From: Megamerina dolium
Taxonomy: Eukaryota > Arthropoda > Insecta > Diptera > Megamerinidae
Reading direction: 5' to 3'
Length of the DNA stretch: 64,000 nt
Assembly (NCBI GenBank): GCA_963854835.1
Contig: OY978527.1
Span: forward strand, 17,121,584 to 17,185,583
The translations under genes were made by a program, and so were the position numbers. The notes below the pieces were generated by a model, which had not been told where the DNA came from, did no database searches, and saw nothing but the letters and a program-made list of their open reading frames with translations. Positions 49,245 to 62,100 of the stretch are shown here, piece by piece; within the stretch, counting starts at the first letter, position 1, and the number at the start of each line of letters is the position of its first letter.

Positions 49245-50615
49245 GTTAATAACAAAAAAATATTTTATTGATGAATAAATATTGTTAATATAATGTTCGT
49301 TTCTTTTTAATACGTTAACTAGTTCAGAAGTAGTTTGAGTTTTTTTTGTGTATTTTTACATAGTTTCATAGTGCGCAAACCTTAATAATAGTAGCTCTCG
49401 ACTCATTTTGACATTTTGTCTATTTGCTATCACAAACTTTCGGCTCTCTTGCATTTTTACGCTCTGATTTTTGGATTCACTGTCACAAAAATCTAGTATA
49501 CAAACAAGAACTGAATGATTTATTAAAAGTTTAAAGTTTAATCATATTAAAATACGCTTAAAATATGTTCGTCGTCGTCGTCATCGTCATCGTTATCGCC
49601 ATGTCTCAAATACAATCAGTGCCGTTTCGATATCTAATAATAGAAAATAGCGCATTTACGCATTATCGCTTAAAATTTAATATCGAATCTAAAAATTAGT
49701 AGGAAAGAAACAGGAACTACGGGCTATTACTGCTATTACTGATACGCGGCATTGTGACGATAAATAGAAGAATGTCTATGATTGATGTTTGATAGAATAA
49801 TATGCATTTTCGATAATCAATTAAATTGTATATAACACTGTAGATAAATTTTAAAGTTTTTAGATATCACAGTTAAACGGCTAAACACGAAATAGATTTA
49901 AGTAAAGATTTTCAATTATAAGCGACGAAAAGTGCACTTCCAGAGCTCTAAAACTTCCACATTAAATACCTCAAAATTTTGATGTAATACGGCTTATCTG
50001 AAAACGGTTACGTAATCTAGACGTCAAATAAAGTTTACGTGTTCGGCCGTTTAGCTGTGATGTTAATGCCCCCTACTGTCTAATTGCTTGCAAGAAGAAC
50101 GCTATTTGTTTATATTATAATATTGCCTGTGACTCATTGCAGTTTTTTCCTTTAAACTAATCTGTACTCTCGCATTGTATATTTTGTTTACAATCTGCGA
50201 AAAGATTTCCATTTGAGGTTATCGTTATCGTCTGAAAGACATGCACTTCATGAATGATAACTTTAAAGAAAACAAAAGCATTAAAGTGAGCAGACAAAAA
50301 ATTGAAAATTAACAATAAAAGAAATTATTCCATAATATATTTACACTTATTTGTTATATTGTGTTGGCGATTAAGTAACTGCCTATTTCGCAAATGTGAA
50401 ATCGGTATTTATTTAGTTGCCAACCTAATATTTTGACATGGGGATTTCTTGGGCTACGGAAGTGACATTCGTACTCATAAAATTTGGAGGGGAAAACAAA
50501 GACAAATAATGGAAGGATTTCATACAAAATTTAATTGTTTTCTAGAAGTACATTAGAGGCTCATATGTTCCTAAATCTGTAAAAGGTAATTTTAGTTTAA
50601 AAAAAATCTCCTTAC
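49245..50615. other. AT-rich intergenic stretch
   Basis: No gene recognised. A GTCGTC-rich patch lies at 49568-49605. Confidence 0.45.
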
Positions 50616-50637
50616 AGTCGGCTGGGGCCGACCAAAC

Positions 50638-52190
50638 TATACCCTGCATATGTAGATTTATATATAAAAAGTTTACTCGAATATCCAACTTTTCTTTTAT
50701 TTCCACTTTTCGAGAAACAATTTTTGCATATACTACTAATTTACACCCGAAATATGGTTGACTTTGACGAAGTAAAAGGATTTTAAGATAATTCCGAGGC
50801 TTAGTATGGGAGCTATATAAAAAGTGGGAGTGGCTTACCACTTTCTAGTAAATCCAATTAATTTTTCAATGTTAATCCACACCTTAAATTTGGTGTCCTA
50901 CGTTGAATAGTTTCTAAGTTATGGTGGTTAACATTTTTGTTTAATTTCCTCAACTTTGTATGGGAGCCCCAATAAGAAGTGGGCGTGGTACGCTGATTTT
51001 TCGCCAGATTATTTCCGACTACGATATTAATTTAAGTGTCAATTATGGTTATTGTAGACATAAGATTGCCTAAGTTACAGCTGTTTCAATTTAAAATTTG
51101 TATGGGGGCTACGATAAACACTGTGCGTGGTGCGCCCATTTTCTGTGAGCCTAGTTGCTCGTACAATACTAATCCATACGCTAAGTCTCGTTGTCCTAGG
51201 CTAAATGGTTTGTAAGCTATGGAGCTTAAAATTTTAGTTTAATTCACTCGACTTTGTATGGGAGACCCATGAAGGAGTGGGCGTGGCACACTGATTTTTT
51301 GCCAGATTATTTCCGACTACGATATTAATTTAAGTGTCAATTATGGTTATTCTAGACAGAAGATTGCCGAAGTTACAGCTGTTTCAATTTAAAATTTGTA
51401 TGGGGGCTACAATAAACAGAGGGCGTGGCGCGCCCATTTTCTGTGAGCCTAGTTGCTCATACAATACTAATCCACACCTTAAATCTCGTTATTCTACGCT
51501 GAATAGTTTGCAAGTTATAACCGGTAACATTTTTTTTAATTTCCGCAACTTTGTATGGGAGACCCAAAAAGGAGTGGGCGTGGCACATTGATTTTCTGCC
51601 ATATCATTTCCGACTACCGTGTTAATCTAAGTGTCAATTATGGTTATTCTAGACAGAAGATTGTAGAAGTTACAGCAGTTTCAATTTAAAAGAAGTACAG
51701 ACACTTTGTATGGGAGCTACGCTAGAAAGTAGGCGTGGCTCATCCACTTTTGGTGAGGTTATATAGTAGTATAATATAACTCTATGTGCAAAATATTGTT
51801 GTCCCAAGTGGTGGTGGTGTATTGTGTGAGTTATAGCAAGTTAAAGATTTTGAAAATTTCGAGGTTAGTCGCTTTGAATGCTTGGTGTGGGCGTGGTTAT
51901 TGACCGATCATGCCCAATATCAATCCCCTCCGTACCCTTGGATCATAGATTACTTATGCCAAATTTCATCGAAATAGCTCAATATTTACTCAAGTTATCG
52001 TGCGAACCAGCCAGGTGACAGACAGACGGACGGACGGACGGACGGACGGACGGACATCGTTAAATCGAAAATTTAATCGACGCTGATCACGAATATATAT
52101 CCATGTCTATATCTCCGGAGATTCCTTCAAGTGGACACAAACATCTGACCGAAATGAATATACCATGCATATTGCATTATGCAGGGTATA
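50638..52190 (+). mobile_element. 1.55-kb non-coding element with internal ~300-bp tandem repeats
   Basis: The ends are 13-bp inverted repeats, TATACCCTGCATA at 50638 and 52178-52190. Inside, three units of ~300 bp (TTGTATGGGAGNCCC at about 50955, 51256 and 51552) each carry AGTGGGCGTGGC, a CCGACTACGATATTAATTTAAG block and TACAGCTGTTTCAATTTAAA. The right part has an (ACGG)n run and a unique block ending at the repeat. No transposase or RT. Class not determined. Confidence 0.7.
52022..52052. repeat. (ACGG)n microsatellite inside the 1.55-kb element
   Basis: About seven GACG/ACGG tetranucleotides. Confidence 0.95.
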
Positions 52191-52284
52191 ACTAGATCCC
52201 AAAGGTCGACTTTTGTAAGAATTGCACAAGTCAATCTGTGACAGCCTACTTTTTTAAAGCCATTGGAAAAGCAATAATTTTGTA

Positions 52285-52425
52285 GGGTGCAGTTAGAAGG
52301 TAAGTATATTCGAAGGAAATGTTGGGGAGGAAAAATTAATATACCGTCGGTCGTACATTTCGGTCATTTTGTAGGGCAGTCCCATTAAGAGGTGAATATT
52401 GGGAGTAAATATGTTGAGGAAAGGG
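52285..52425 (+). repeat. Relative of the sequence at the window's left edge
   Basis: GGGGAGGAAAAATTAATAT, GTCGTACATTTC and GGGCAGTCCCATTAAGAGG correspond in order to blocks at about 5-45 and 215-240, where GTATGGGAGTCCCCATAAAG also recalls the tandem array unit. Confidence 0.5.
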
Positions 52426-52498
52426 GCTTAATAGTACAACAATAATAATGTGGAGGGTTACCACAATTTTTTTTTTCAATACATACATACATACATAT

Positions 52499-52833
52499 GT
52501 GGCACTTATAAGCCCCGAAGGGCTCTTTGATCGAGCTTCTCTTCCATTACTGTTGTGCGTGTTAAATTTTGGACAGTATTAGAAGGGACCTACTTATTTT
52601 AGCCGGTTTCAAACGGCAGAACTCTTGCGGTCATCACTTTTTCTGAGCTTTGTCACAGAGTTTTTTTTAGAAGCTTTTCCATGGCAAATTGTTACTGCCG
52701 GAAGAATTGCCAATTACTTGCCCAAAGGTGGATACCGTTCGAAAGACATTAAATTTATTATGCTTCAGTCAGGGATTGAACCCACAACCTACAGATCAGA
52801 ATACCAACACACTAAACACTGAGCGACGGCATT
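52499..52833 (-). mobile_element. tRNA-derived SINE, nearly full length, copy 6
   Basis: The reverse strand runs from the tRNA head (degraded A-box, 52833) to the GCCACATATGT tail, with all body blocks. Confidence 0.9.
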
Positions 52834-53139
52834 TTAGGGTAGGGACTTTAAAAACGACCGTTTACGTGTTCTATAAAGTGTAAAAAATAAATGAAAAATT
52901 GTATAAAATTCGCGCTATCCTGCATCCAACTTCAGAGAAAAACACATTTAAGGACACAAGGTAAAGTATGTAGAAGGGAGTGGATTTATTTGGGAACGTC
53001 CAACTGACGAACTTAAGCGGATCCATAGAAATGCTTTGGAGGAATAATTTCTCGGATACTTTTTCATGAAAAAGTATGCGAGTATTCATATGAAATGAAA
53101 AATCGGTTTTTTGAAAATGTTACACATGTTAAGCTCCCG

Positions 53140-53560
53140 TTAAGCTGTGATGCTAGAGAAAATAGACTTGGTATTCTTAAATAAATTGTGCCCAGGATTA
53201 TTGTTGGTACATTATAAAAATACCATTAGATTTGGGCTCACTTATTTTTTATGGAAAATATGCGAAGTAAAATCAATTTTTGGAAAATGTTATACAGCTG
53301 AACTCCTTCATCATTGCTTCTATGAAAAATAGATTGCTGTTGGAAATGTGCTTCGCGTTGTTGTGTGGTTGTTGTTGTAAAAATACCCTTGGATTCACAT
53401 GTATTGAGAGGAAAAATATGCAACTAAAAATCGACACAAGTGAATTTCTTCCCCATTGCTTTTAGAGAAAAATAGACTGCTGACATTCTTAAATAAAATG
53501 TGCCTAGTGTTGTTGTTGCTGTAAAAATGCCGGTAGCCCTTGAAGCAATGCTAAGGAGTT
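53140..53560 (+). repeat. Diverged tandem repeat, three units of 140-170 bp
   Basis: AGAAAAATAGACT-type starts at about 53155, 53322 and 53464, each followed by TTCTTAAATAAA or a TGTGC block and a GTTGTTGTTGTAAAAATNCC block. Confidence 0.65.
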
Positions 53561-53754
53561 GGCAATACTCTGAAGACGTATGTGCCAACTGATTTTGTCG
53601 ACTTTTAATTTTTTATTTTTACGAACCTCGTAGCTTAGTGATTGCTTTGTTCTTCAGTGTATGAAATCTGTAATTCAATTCCTGGTTGGACTAGGTTAGA
53701 TTATATAATTGTGGCCGCTTTATATGGGATATGTTGTTAAAAGACTAGCTTAGA

Positions 53755-54032
53755 CCAGAAAGGCCCGTTGTGTGACCATCGAGCTTTTCTTCCACTAATG
53801 TTGTGAGTGTTAAATTAGAATAGGGGATTAGAAGAAGGGACCAGCCATTTCCAAAAGGCAGAACCCTTGTCACCACTTTTTCTGAGCTTTGGCACAGCGC
53901 TCTTGGCTGCTTGGCGATAAGTGGACACTGTTTGAAACAAAAATCGTTTTGTTATTAAAGTTGCCCGCTAAACCGGGGATTGAGCTCACGACCTATGGAT
54001 TAGAAGGCATTGACCACTGAGTTACGGCGCAC
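53755..54032 (-). mobile_element. tRNA-derived SINE, diverged, copy 7
   Basis: The reverse strand has tRNA-head motifs (CAGTGGTCAATGCC, CCCCGGTTTAGCG) and body blocks CTGTGCCAAAGCTCAG and GAGCTTTTC, with small deletions. Confidence 0.75.
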
Positions 54033-54511
54033 ACTAATATTTGTTAATGAGAGAGTCGTCCTATGGCAGAGTTCTTAAACAAATATACGTCGTACAGCTT
54101 ATGCTCACCGGATTAGGCTAATATAAAAACATACCTTCTAGTATGATGTTATCAAATTTTTAGTGGACAACACTGCTGGAATAATTGTTAGTGGGAATTG
54201 GAAAGCATGTTAAGAAACTTCTTGGACCTTTTGTAGGCGTACAAAACACCCTTTACATATTGTGCGCGTCTTATTTATTGCGTATTTGCATTTGTTGGTA
54301 TTTATATTTAATCTGCAAATATGTACGCAACTACCTACATATTTTATATTTATAATTATTACTGTTTTAATATTTGTTCATATACTGATGATTAGATAGG
54401 TAAAAGTGAGAGTAATAATTAACTTATAGGATGTAAGTTGGAATCATAAAAAACCTCTACTGGGGAAAAAGAACAAGGTTGACATACACATGTTTGTTAA
54501 TTTATTACTCA

Positions 54512-54515
<4 letters not shown>

Positions 54516-54545
<30 letters not shown>
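54516..54545. repeat. (AG)n microsatellite
   Basis: About 15 AG units. Confidence 0.95.
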
Positions 54546-54548
<3 letters not shown>

Positions 54549-54770
54549 TGAGTATACCATAATGATTAGGATCTAACTATGTTAATACGCTGAAAGATAA
54601 AATTGCAAATTTATTTTATTTATAATATATTTGATAAGGTCTCCCGTCTCGCGATATGTCATATGGCGTGTTTGTCGGTAAAATTTTCAACCCTTTCAAT
54701 ATTGTCTATATTTTGTGTTTAATTTGTATATGCCGCTACGTCCATTTTGTACAGGCCCATTAATTAAAGT

Positions 54771-54830
54771 CATGCCAACAGGTGGGCGCCGTTCGACACA
54801 AACATCTTTACGATATTAAAGTTGCCTTAG
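54771..54830 (-). mobile_element. SINE fragment, copy 8
   Basis: GCCAACAGGTGGGCGCCGTTCG and CTTTACGATATTAAAGTTGCC match the SINE region between B-box and body. Confidence 0.6.
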
Positions 54831-55329
54831 AATCCATGACCATCCTACGATCCCCTATATTGATCAGAACTCAATTTGTCTTCACTAACTGGTCTCCCAT
54901 ATTACATCCATTTCTTCACAGTCGACGGCGTCTTTTGTCGGTATATAATCATAGTTGGTCCAGATTTCGATAACAAATAGCACATTTTGCCTACACTGCT
55001 TTCCTCCATTCACAATTAGCAAAAGCTCTTTTCTTTATAATTTTTCAAGATGTCAAATACTGTTGACAAATAAAACATCTGTTTTACAGGGTAATTCTAA
55101 CAACTGTCTTTCAACTCACCAGAGTCTTTTGAAAGATAAAAATCTATTATAAGACAATTGTCTATTCTGGCAACTGAAAGCTCTTTTGTATCTTCCGAAA
55201 GATTAATTGATAGATCTGATAGCGAGGAGACCTTAGTGATGTCAATAGTTTGTTTTGATTGAATTTTTAAATACAATTTGAGAAAAAAAAAACTTGTTTT
55301 TATAATGGAACAGAACTTTTTATATAATT

Positions 55330-55680
55330 TAATTTCACGTGGCACTAGAAAACGGCGTATTTTAAAACGAAAACGACCCTTTTGCTTTGACAGAGGAGGC
55401 ATTTAGAAAAAATTATAGACTACCCAAAATATCTGCCAGTCTCTAATTAGCGAATTACATCAATCGAGGGTACTGTTTAAGACACGCTTCTTGGCAGTGT
55501 TGCACTTTTTTGGCCATGGTTCTGATCAGCAATGTGTTGGAAACTCATTTGAAACTCCAATGAGCCAACCGTTAATTTCGCAGAGCATTGATTCCATTTC
55601 TAGGTTATTGGTACAATGTAAAGGAAATGAAATATGTTTTCCTCAAGCACAGAACTCCACAAACAACTTCAATTGATCAG
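55330..55680 (+). pseudogene. PIF/Harbinger transposase relic (N-terminal part)
   Basis: A plus-strand frame near 55390 reads REEAFRKNYRLPK, like the (D)EEFRxxFRLSK region. After a broken stretch, LHFFGHGSDQQCVG and MSQPLISQSIDSISRLL (55497-55600) match the region before the first catalytic D of Harbinger transposases (ALRFYATGSYQxxVG, xSQPTVSRCI). The catalytic residues are not preserved. It is the only Harbinger coding remnant in the window and a possible relative of the source that moved the TAA/TTA MITEs. Confidence 0.65.
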
Positions 55681-55779
55681 GTGAAGTTCGAACTGCCTTC
55701 GTGTCTTCTTCCATTTTTGCAGTTGTCAGAACAATTTTATTTGTCTCCTGTCAGAAAAACTTTTCACCATGAATAATTG

Positions 55780-56215
55780 TGAGTGAGGAAGCTTTTTTTG
55801 TAAGATTTTTGTGCTAGAATAATAAAACTCTTTCAAACTATCTATAACTAATGGATATTTTCGAAAATATAATAAATATGAAGCAAATTACCTTTTATAA
55901 TAAAAAAAGAATCACATTTTAAATCCTTACCATGTAACAGGTATTTAATAAATATAATAATTTTCATAATATTAAATTTGATAAAATTTTAGTAATTTTG
56001 ATAAAGAAGGAAGGCATAAAGCATCGTTCTATCGAAGCACCCGATCCCTTGTATCAGGTAATCAGAAATATCAGCAAGTAATATTACGTGTTGATATTTA
56101 ATGTAAAGGAACAGTAAAGTGGAATGTAAAGAAACGTATGTGTTTTCGACAATAACGTGGCAGAGAAGGAATAAATTTACTATAAGTAGCAACAGCAATT
56201 TGTTTGCATTGTCGC
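55780..56215. other. AT-rich intergenic stretch
   Basis: Nothing recognised. Confidence 0.4.
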
Positions 56216-56216
56216 C

Positions 56217-56396
56217 GAGTTCCTTTAGAAGCTTTTCGATGGTAAATTGTTACTGCCGGAAGAATTACCACTTCCTTGCCGACAAGTGGGTATCGTTTGA
56301 AAAAAAAGTCTTTTCGACATTAAATAAATTTGTTATGCTTGAGCCGGGGATTGAACAGAAGGCCAACATACTAATCACTGATCTACGGCACTCACG
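56217..56396 (-). mobile_element. SINE fragment, copy 9
   Basis: The reverse strand shows a partly deleted tRNA head (GTGCCGTAGATCAGTG) and the body to GAAAAGCTTCTAAAGG. Confidence 0.8.
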
Positions 56397-56539
56397 GCGC
56401 CATGCCAATGTAATTGCTTTTGTGAAAATGGAAAAAAATCAAGTATCAATATTTAATATATTTGTTTTCCAAAGACAGTACGTCTACGCAAATCAAAGAG
56501 CAGTTGGATGTTGTGTCATTTATCATCGTGAAATTATGC

Positions 56540-56722
56540 GTAGCTGAGTTTAAACGTGCCTACACTACCAAGTTGGGAGACGATCAACGTTCGGGACGTA
56601 CAACAAATTTAACCACTGAAAATAACTTCGCTCTAGTTCACCAAATATTGTTAGACAACCTTCAAATTAACCCTCTCGTGAAGTTGTCCAATATATTGGG
56701 CAGTACTGTTTTTACCATGTAG
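56540..56722 (+). pseudogene. Mariner transposase HTH-region relic
   Basis: The plus-strand frame reads AEFKRAYTTKLGDDQRSGR, then NNFALVHQILLDNLQINPLVKLSNIL, matching the EDDxRSGRP linker and second helix-turn-helix of mariner transposases. The catalytic part is absent. Confidence 0.65.
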
Positions 56723-56729
56723 GCAATGT

Positions 56730-57335
56730 GGGTCAGGTATCTTTTTAACCTCAAAAACATAGTTTTTTGGATATTATTCGTGTTTTTTTTTTTTTTTTGA
56801 GGTTAGAAAGGAACCCTCAAGGTGATGGTGGAAGTCTGACACCTGTGTCGGATTTAGCGACACAAATTCCATAGAATGTGACTACTTTGGTACCGGTGTC
56901 AGATTTCCGTCATCATCCTAAGATTTCTTTCTACCTTCAAACTGATGATTTTGCGGTTGAAAAGAGAGCTGGTCTACTTTGGTTCGTCGATATTCGCTAT
57001 CACCCTCAGATTTCTTTCTTTTTTTTTTTTTTTTTGTTAGCTTATTTTTTTTTTTATTGAATCTTTCTTAAATACAAGAAACTAACAATAATTATTCAAA
57101 TCTTACAAGCTAAATAAAACTATGTGATATCCCCTACGTTCCATCACAATTTGGTGAGTCGCGAGATGTAGCAATTTTACAGCATATTCAGTGTGTCTTT
57201 TCTTTTTAATCGACGATGCCCCTTGCTCAGCAACAATTGCCTAGCAAGGGGATTCGGATGACTGTGTAATTTTTGAATGTAGCTTCTGCAGGACATTGCA
57301 ACTTTCTTTCTAACACGAAAAAAAGTGTCTTTTTT
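56730..57335. other. Low-complexity intergenic stretch
   Basis: Poly-T runs and two loosely repeated segments (CTTTCTACC/CATCACCCTNAGATTTCTTTC near 56910 and 57000). No gene. Confidence 0.4.
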
Positions 57336-57343
57336 TTTTGCAT

Positions 57344-57454
57344 GATTTTTTGATGTTTGATGAAAGAAACCTAAGGGAGATGGCGATAATGCGATAATGC
57401 GATTTTTTGATGTTTGATGAAAGAAACCTAAGGGAGTTGGCGATAATGCGATCA
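57344..57454 (+). repeat. Two-unit tandem repeat of 57 bp
   Basis: GATTTTTTGATGTTTGATG at 57344 and 57401, each followed by AAAGAAACCTAAGGGAG and TGGCGATAATGCGAT, nearly identical. Confidence 0.9.
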
Positions 57455-57751
57455 TAATGTGACTGCTTGGCCTATTGGACATCATACTTTTTTTTTTTAT
57501 TGTGGGGTTGTGTTACCTTTAAAAAGGAGAACCCGTTACCGAAGTATGCTCTACATTATTACTTGAAAATCCGAAAGCAGAAATAACGGAAAACCGGCCA
57601 TGTTAGCTCAAAAATATAATTTTGTTTCATGAACGTAATTCGCCGTCTCACACTTCAGCGTTTGCTAGTTTATAAATCAGATCTAGCGTCGTTACTTTTT
57701 TTACGCCTAAGTTAAAATTGTGCTCGGAAATCCGAGGCGTTCGTCAAATAA

Positions 57752-58279
57752 TAGCCTAAACAGACGGCAGCCTAATTCCGGATTACCGATTTAATTCGAA
57801 TTATCTCGGGCATTAACTGCAGCTAATCCGCATTAACTCTATGAGTTAATTCTCAAAATAAAAGAGGATTAGGGCAATTTGTGATGGCAACTCTGCTGAA
57901 AATTGTCTATTGTGAATTTTTCTCGATCCATTTTACAAAATATTAGGTGTATTCGCTTATAAAAAACTTTCAACAATTGTTAACAGTTTTCAACATGAAA
58001 AGCCTTGGCGAACAAATAAATCCAGCTGTCAATTACGAACGGTGAATATCAATTTACAAGTTTCTGATAGTTTTCAGTTCACGTACTTCTTGTAGATTTC
58101 CTCATATCGAGAGTGACAGATGACAGAAATTGATAGTGATAGTAATGTAAGTGAGGAGAACTAATAAAACAGCAATCAGCCGTTTAGTTAATCCGCAATA
58201 CTGCCGTCTGTCAGGTTATTATTTTATTCGGATTAAGTGCGCCGTTAATCCGGAATTAGGCTGCCGTCTGTCTAGGCTA
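57752..58279 (+). mobile_element. TAGCC-family MITE, copy D, complete (528 bp)
   Basis: Both terminal repeats are present, with TAA at 57749-57751 and 58280-58282. Very similar to copy C throughout. Confidence 0.92.
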
Positions 58280-58289
58280 TAAGGGCTCT

Positions 58290-59022
58290 ACCACCTTTGC
58301 AAACAATTGTTTTGCACAGAAAGATACCGATTACTATTTGGATGGGTTAAAGAGATGGATGCGTCGCTGGGTGAATTGGGTAAATTTGATGAAAAAATGT
58401 CTTGTGTCTTTGTTAGGTCGGAAACTTTTCGGTACCTAGCATATATATAAAGATTAAGTATTACACACTCTGACACACATTGATCTAGTTGTTGAAAACA
58501 TATGACGTGACCGTGTCAAATAATTGACACTTGTGAAGAGAAATTGAACAAAAAGCAAAAATGGGATTTATGTTGTATTGTTTGACATTCGTTCTTTTAT
58601 GTATGCGATGACGTTTCCAATAGAGGAGTGTGGAAACTTAAGAATCTTATTCAAAATACACATATTTTTATTTGCTGCATGAGAAAATATATATTAAATA
58701 TTTGTTTTATTTTCATTAATTAATTGTTCTTCAAATTAATCATATGGTGGGTGTTCAGACTACAACGAAATTATAGAATTTCGGCTGTCACGGTGATATT
58801 TATGGACTCTCTTATATTCTTAAGTATTAAATATTAGTATTAAATTATTAGTATAAACAATCAGTTATCAATTGAAATTGAGAGTAGGAGTGTGAATACC
58901 TTATATTTCAAACTATAATACAACAATTAAAGTTTATTAAAGGCACAAATATGGTACTTTTTCTTATTCTACAAGCAAATACAATTTTTTATATATGTTT
59001 TTTGTTTTTCTTTTATTTTCAG
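58290..59022 (+). other. 5' flank of the PWWP-domain gene
   Basis: No coding sequence seen. It ends in a long pyrimidine tract and TTTTCAG (59022), an acceptor for a 5' UTR exon; the upstream exon is not identified. Confidence 0.4.
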
Positions 59023-59199
59023 AATATTAATACTGTATACCGATACATATGGTATGGTGTATACAATGACATAATGCAAGAATGGAAAAGCAACAATAAA
59101 ATTCATTACCATTCATCACATCAACAACAAAAAATCGAAATTTTGATTAATATTTGCTTGCTATACCTTTCTTGTGGGCATTGATTAAAGCTATACAAA

Positions 59200-62100
59200 A
59201 TGTCCGACGATAAAGCCTATAAGGATGGTGATATTGTCTGGGTTAAGCTGGGCAATAATTGGTGGCCAGCTGAAGTAACAGCCATACATCGACAACCGGA
59301 TGGACTTTTAAAACATTTAAAACGTAAACCATATTGTGTGGTAAAATTCTTTCAAGAGGATGCATAGTAAGTACATATTGTATACATTTAATATGTTGCC
59401 ATTATTCAAATGAGGAGAATGTTGCATAATTTAATCGGTAGATTTTTGTTAATTTGTCTATACTTGTTGATTTATAATAATAATATAGTTTGACTATTAG
59501 CCTTTTGTGACAGTTTATATATTAGATGAACCGCTGTATCATATTAAGCTAAATGTATCAACCGCTGTATCATATTAAGCTAAATGTATCAACCGCTGTA
59601 CACATATTCAAAAGGGATATTTATGTACGTTGGTTGAAAAGAGTGCAAAATTAACCCTTGCCATGTAACGACGTTTTTCGCACCTCTTCTGTGTAACGTC
59701 GGGTCACTTGTGTCCGGCTCTTAAAAATGTACGTAAAAGTGCTAAAAAAAATTTGAAAAAATTCACGAAACTTTATTGAGAATTCTATTTTAAGAATCAA
59801 TCGCTATATTACCGATGTTTAAATTTGTTTAAACAATATAACTGTTTAAACAAACAAAAACGTGGAAAATTGACATTTTTTTTTTCAAAAAATCATAACA
59901 TTGGTAAAAACCAATATTTTTTAAATTTTCAAACGGGAAATTAAAGCTTAAGAACAGTACGTTGAAGAAACAAATATTGGAAATATGTACAATTAAACAG
60001 GATACTTAAGTTTTGAACATCAAAATCGCATTTTTTCGAAGATACGTAAATATGTCAAATTCACAATAAAACAAACAATGTATTTATTTTATTCAATTTT
60101 ATTCATACAAATGATATCAAATATACTAATTAATAAAAGAAATGTTAAAAAAAAAAACATAAAAATAAAAACTTGTGGTAAAATTATTGTGCACATTCCA
60201 AACATAACTCATATCTGTGATCTTCACACGCAGGATAACGGCATTTGGCACAGCATAGAAATGTCTTTTTATCTGTCTTAGAACTACAAAAATGACAACT
60301 AAAAATTTGTCAATTCCACATGAAAAACATGAATTTCTAGTGTAGAGCCATCAAAATAAAGGAAAAACAAATTTACTCACCTCCGGCGTTTGATCAACGT
60401 ACTGTGTAATGTCGGGTCACTTGTGCACTTTTCAAATTTGACCTGGCTTCCACAACGGCTGTTTACGCACTAAACTGTCGGTCCTTGGGGAGCTAGTAGC
60501 TTTCCAGTGTACAATTTTTTCCAGCCTAGTTTGGACCAGCCCCTTCCGTCCCCCTTCAAGCTACAAGGTATAGTCATTTTCGGCAGGGCACAAGTGACCC
60601 GACGTTACACGTTAAGGGTTAATTCATCCACATATTAGGGGTATTTAGGAGTTGTTGAAGAAAATACTCAAATTTTTCGCATCAACGCATAAACACAGCG
60701 TAAAATTTTAGAAATGTACTTATACAGTGTGTTTTTAAGGTATTATTCCTAATCGGGAGAAACTCTTCGGCATTTCGACAGTTAATTTTTATTAACTATT
60801 TGATATTTTATCATGCGAGGTCTTAGATCCGAGCAACATTTGCAAAGTGTGCAAACACATTTTCTTCGCAACATAATTTTGGAGTTGCATCCAACAACAA
60901 GATTACAATATAGAAGATTTTACTATAGTTGCTTTAAGTTATGTGAGCACCGCGAACTAAAGACTTGTGCAGGAGTGTTGAGGATGATCCAAATTCATTA
61001 GTTCCTCATCATACGCAAAACCTTGATATGTGCCCATTGACTTTGTGCAAGGATTTTTGCTTCCATCCCTAAAAGCTTAATTGATGAAATAATTGAAGAG
61101 CACCACCATCGTTTACGAAGTGCTAGAACAGTTGAAAGTCAATCTACTCTTTTACCGTCACATTCTGTTCAGTGGAATTTGGAGTGACATAAATCTACTG
61201 CTGCCTGCCAATGTACCTTGAAAAGTGCAGTGTTTGCAGCGGTTTGGGCCATACTTCTTCAAAAAGAAATAAAATTTAGTTGTCATCGACAATGGCGACC
61301 GGTATAAGGCCATGCTGAACAATTTATTTCCAAAAGTGCGTAAATATTGGAAGGGAACTACTTATATTGGATGGTTTCGAAAAGCAGAACATAACTTGCG
61401 ACAAAACTTTTTATGAGTTTTGTCACAGAGGAGAGGAATTAGCATTAGTTTGCCGGCTGGTGGACACCATTCGAAAAGAAATCTTTTCGATATTAATGTT
61501 GCCGCCTCTGCCGGGGATCACTCCCACGTCCTACGACTCAGAAGGCTAATAGCCTAGGCAGACGACAGCGGTTATCCGGATTAACGGCGCACTTAATCCG
61601 AATAAAATATTAACCTGACAGCTGATTGCTGTTTTATTAGGTTTGCTCACTTACATTACTATCACTATCAATTTCTGTCATCTGTCACTTTCGATATGAG
61701 GAAAAATACAAGAAGTACGCGAACTGAAAACTATCAGAAACTTGTAAATTGACATTCACAGTTCGTAATTGACAGCTGGATTTATTTGTTCGCCAACGCT
61801 TTTCATGTCGAAAACTGTTAACAATTGTTGAAAGTTTTTTGTTAGCGAATACCCGAGAAAATTCGAATTAACTCGTTTATCCGGATTAACGCTGCCGTCT
61901 GTCAGGGCTATAATGTACTATTCATGGAACTACGCAACCATCCATGTCCTAATGTCCGTGAAACTATCCGTTTCTTGAAGCAAGCGTCCGTTGATAAGAT
62001 TATCTCCAGAAATGGCCTTTTCGACTGGTCTCCAAGATCATGTAATTTGACGCCTTCAGATAAGTTTATGTGGGGTTATTTAAGGGCATTTTTCTACGCG

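Noticed and set aside
57177..57485. 102-codon minus-strand frame with repeated LGFFHQTSKN
   Set aside because: The repetition is the translation of the 57-bp tandem DNA repeat, not a protein repeat.
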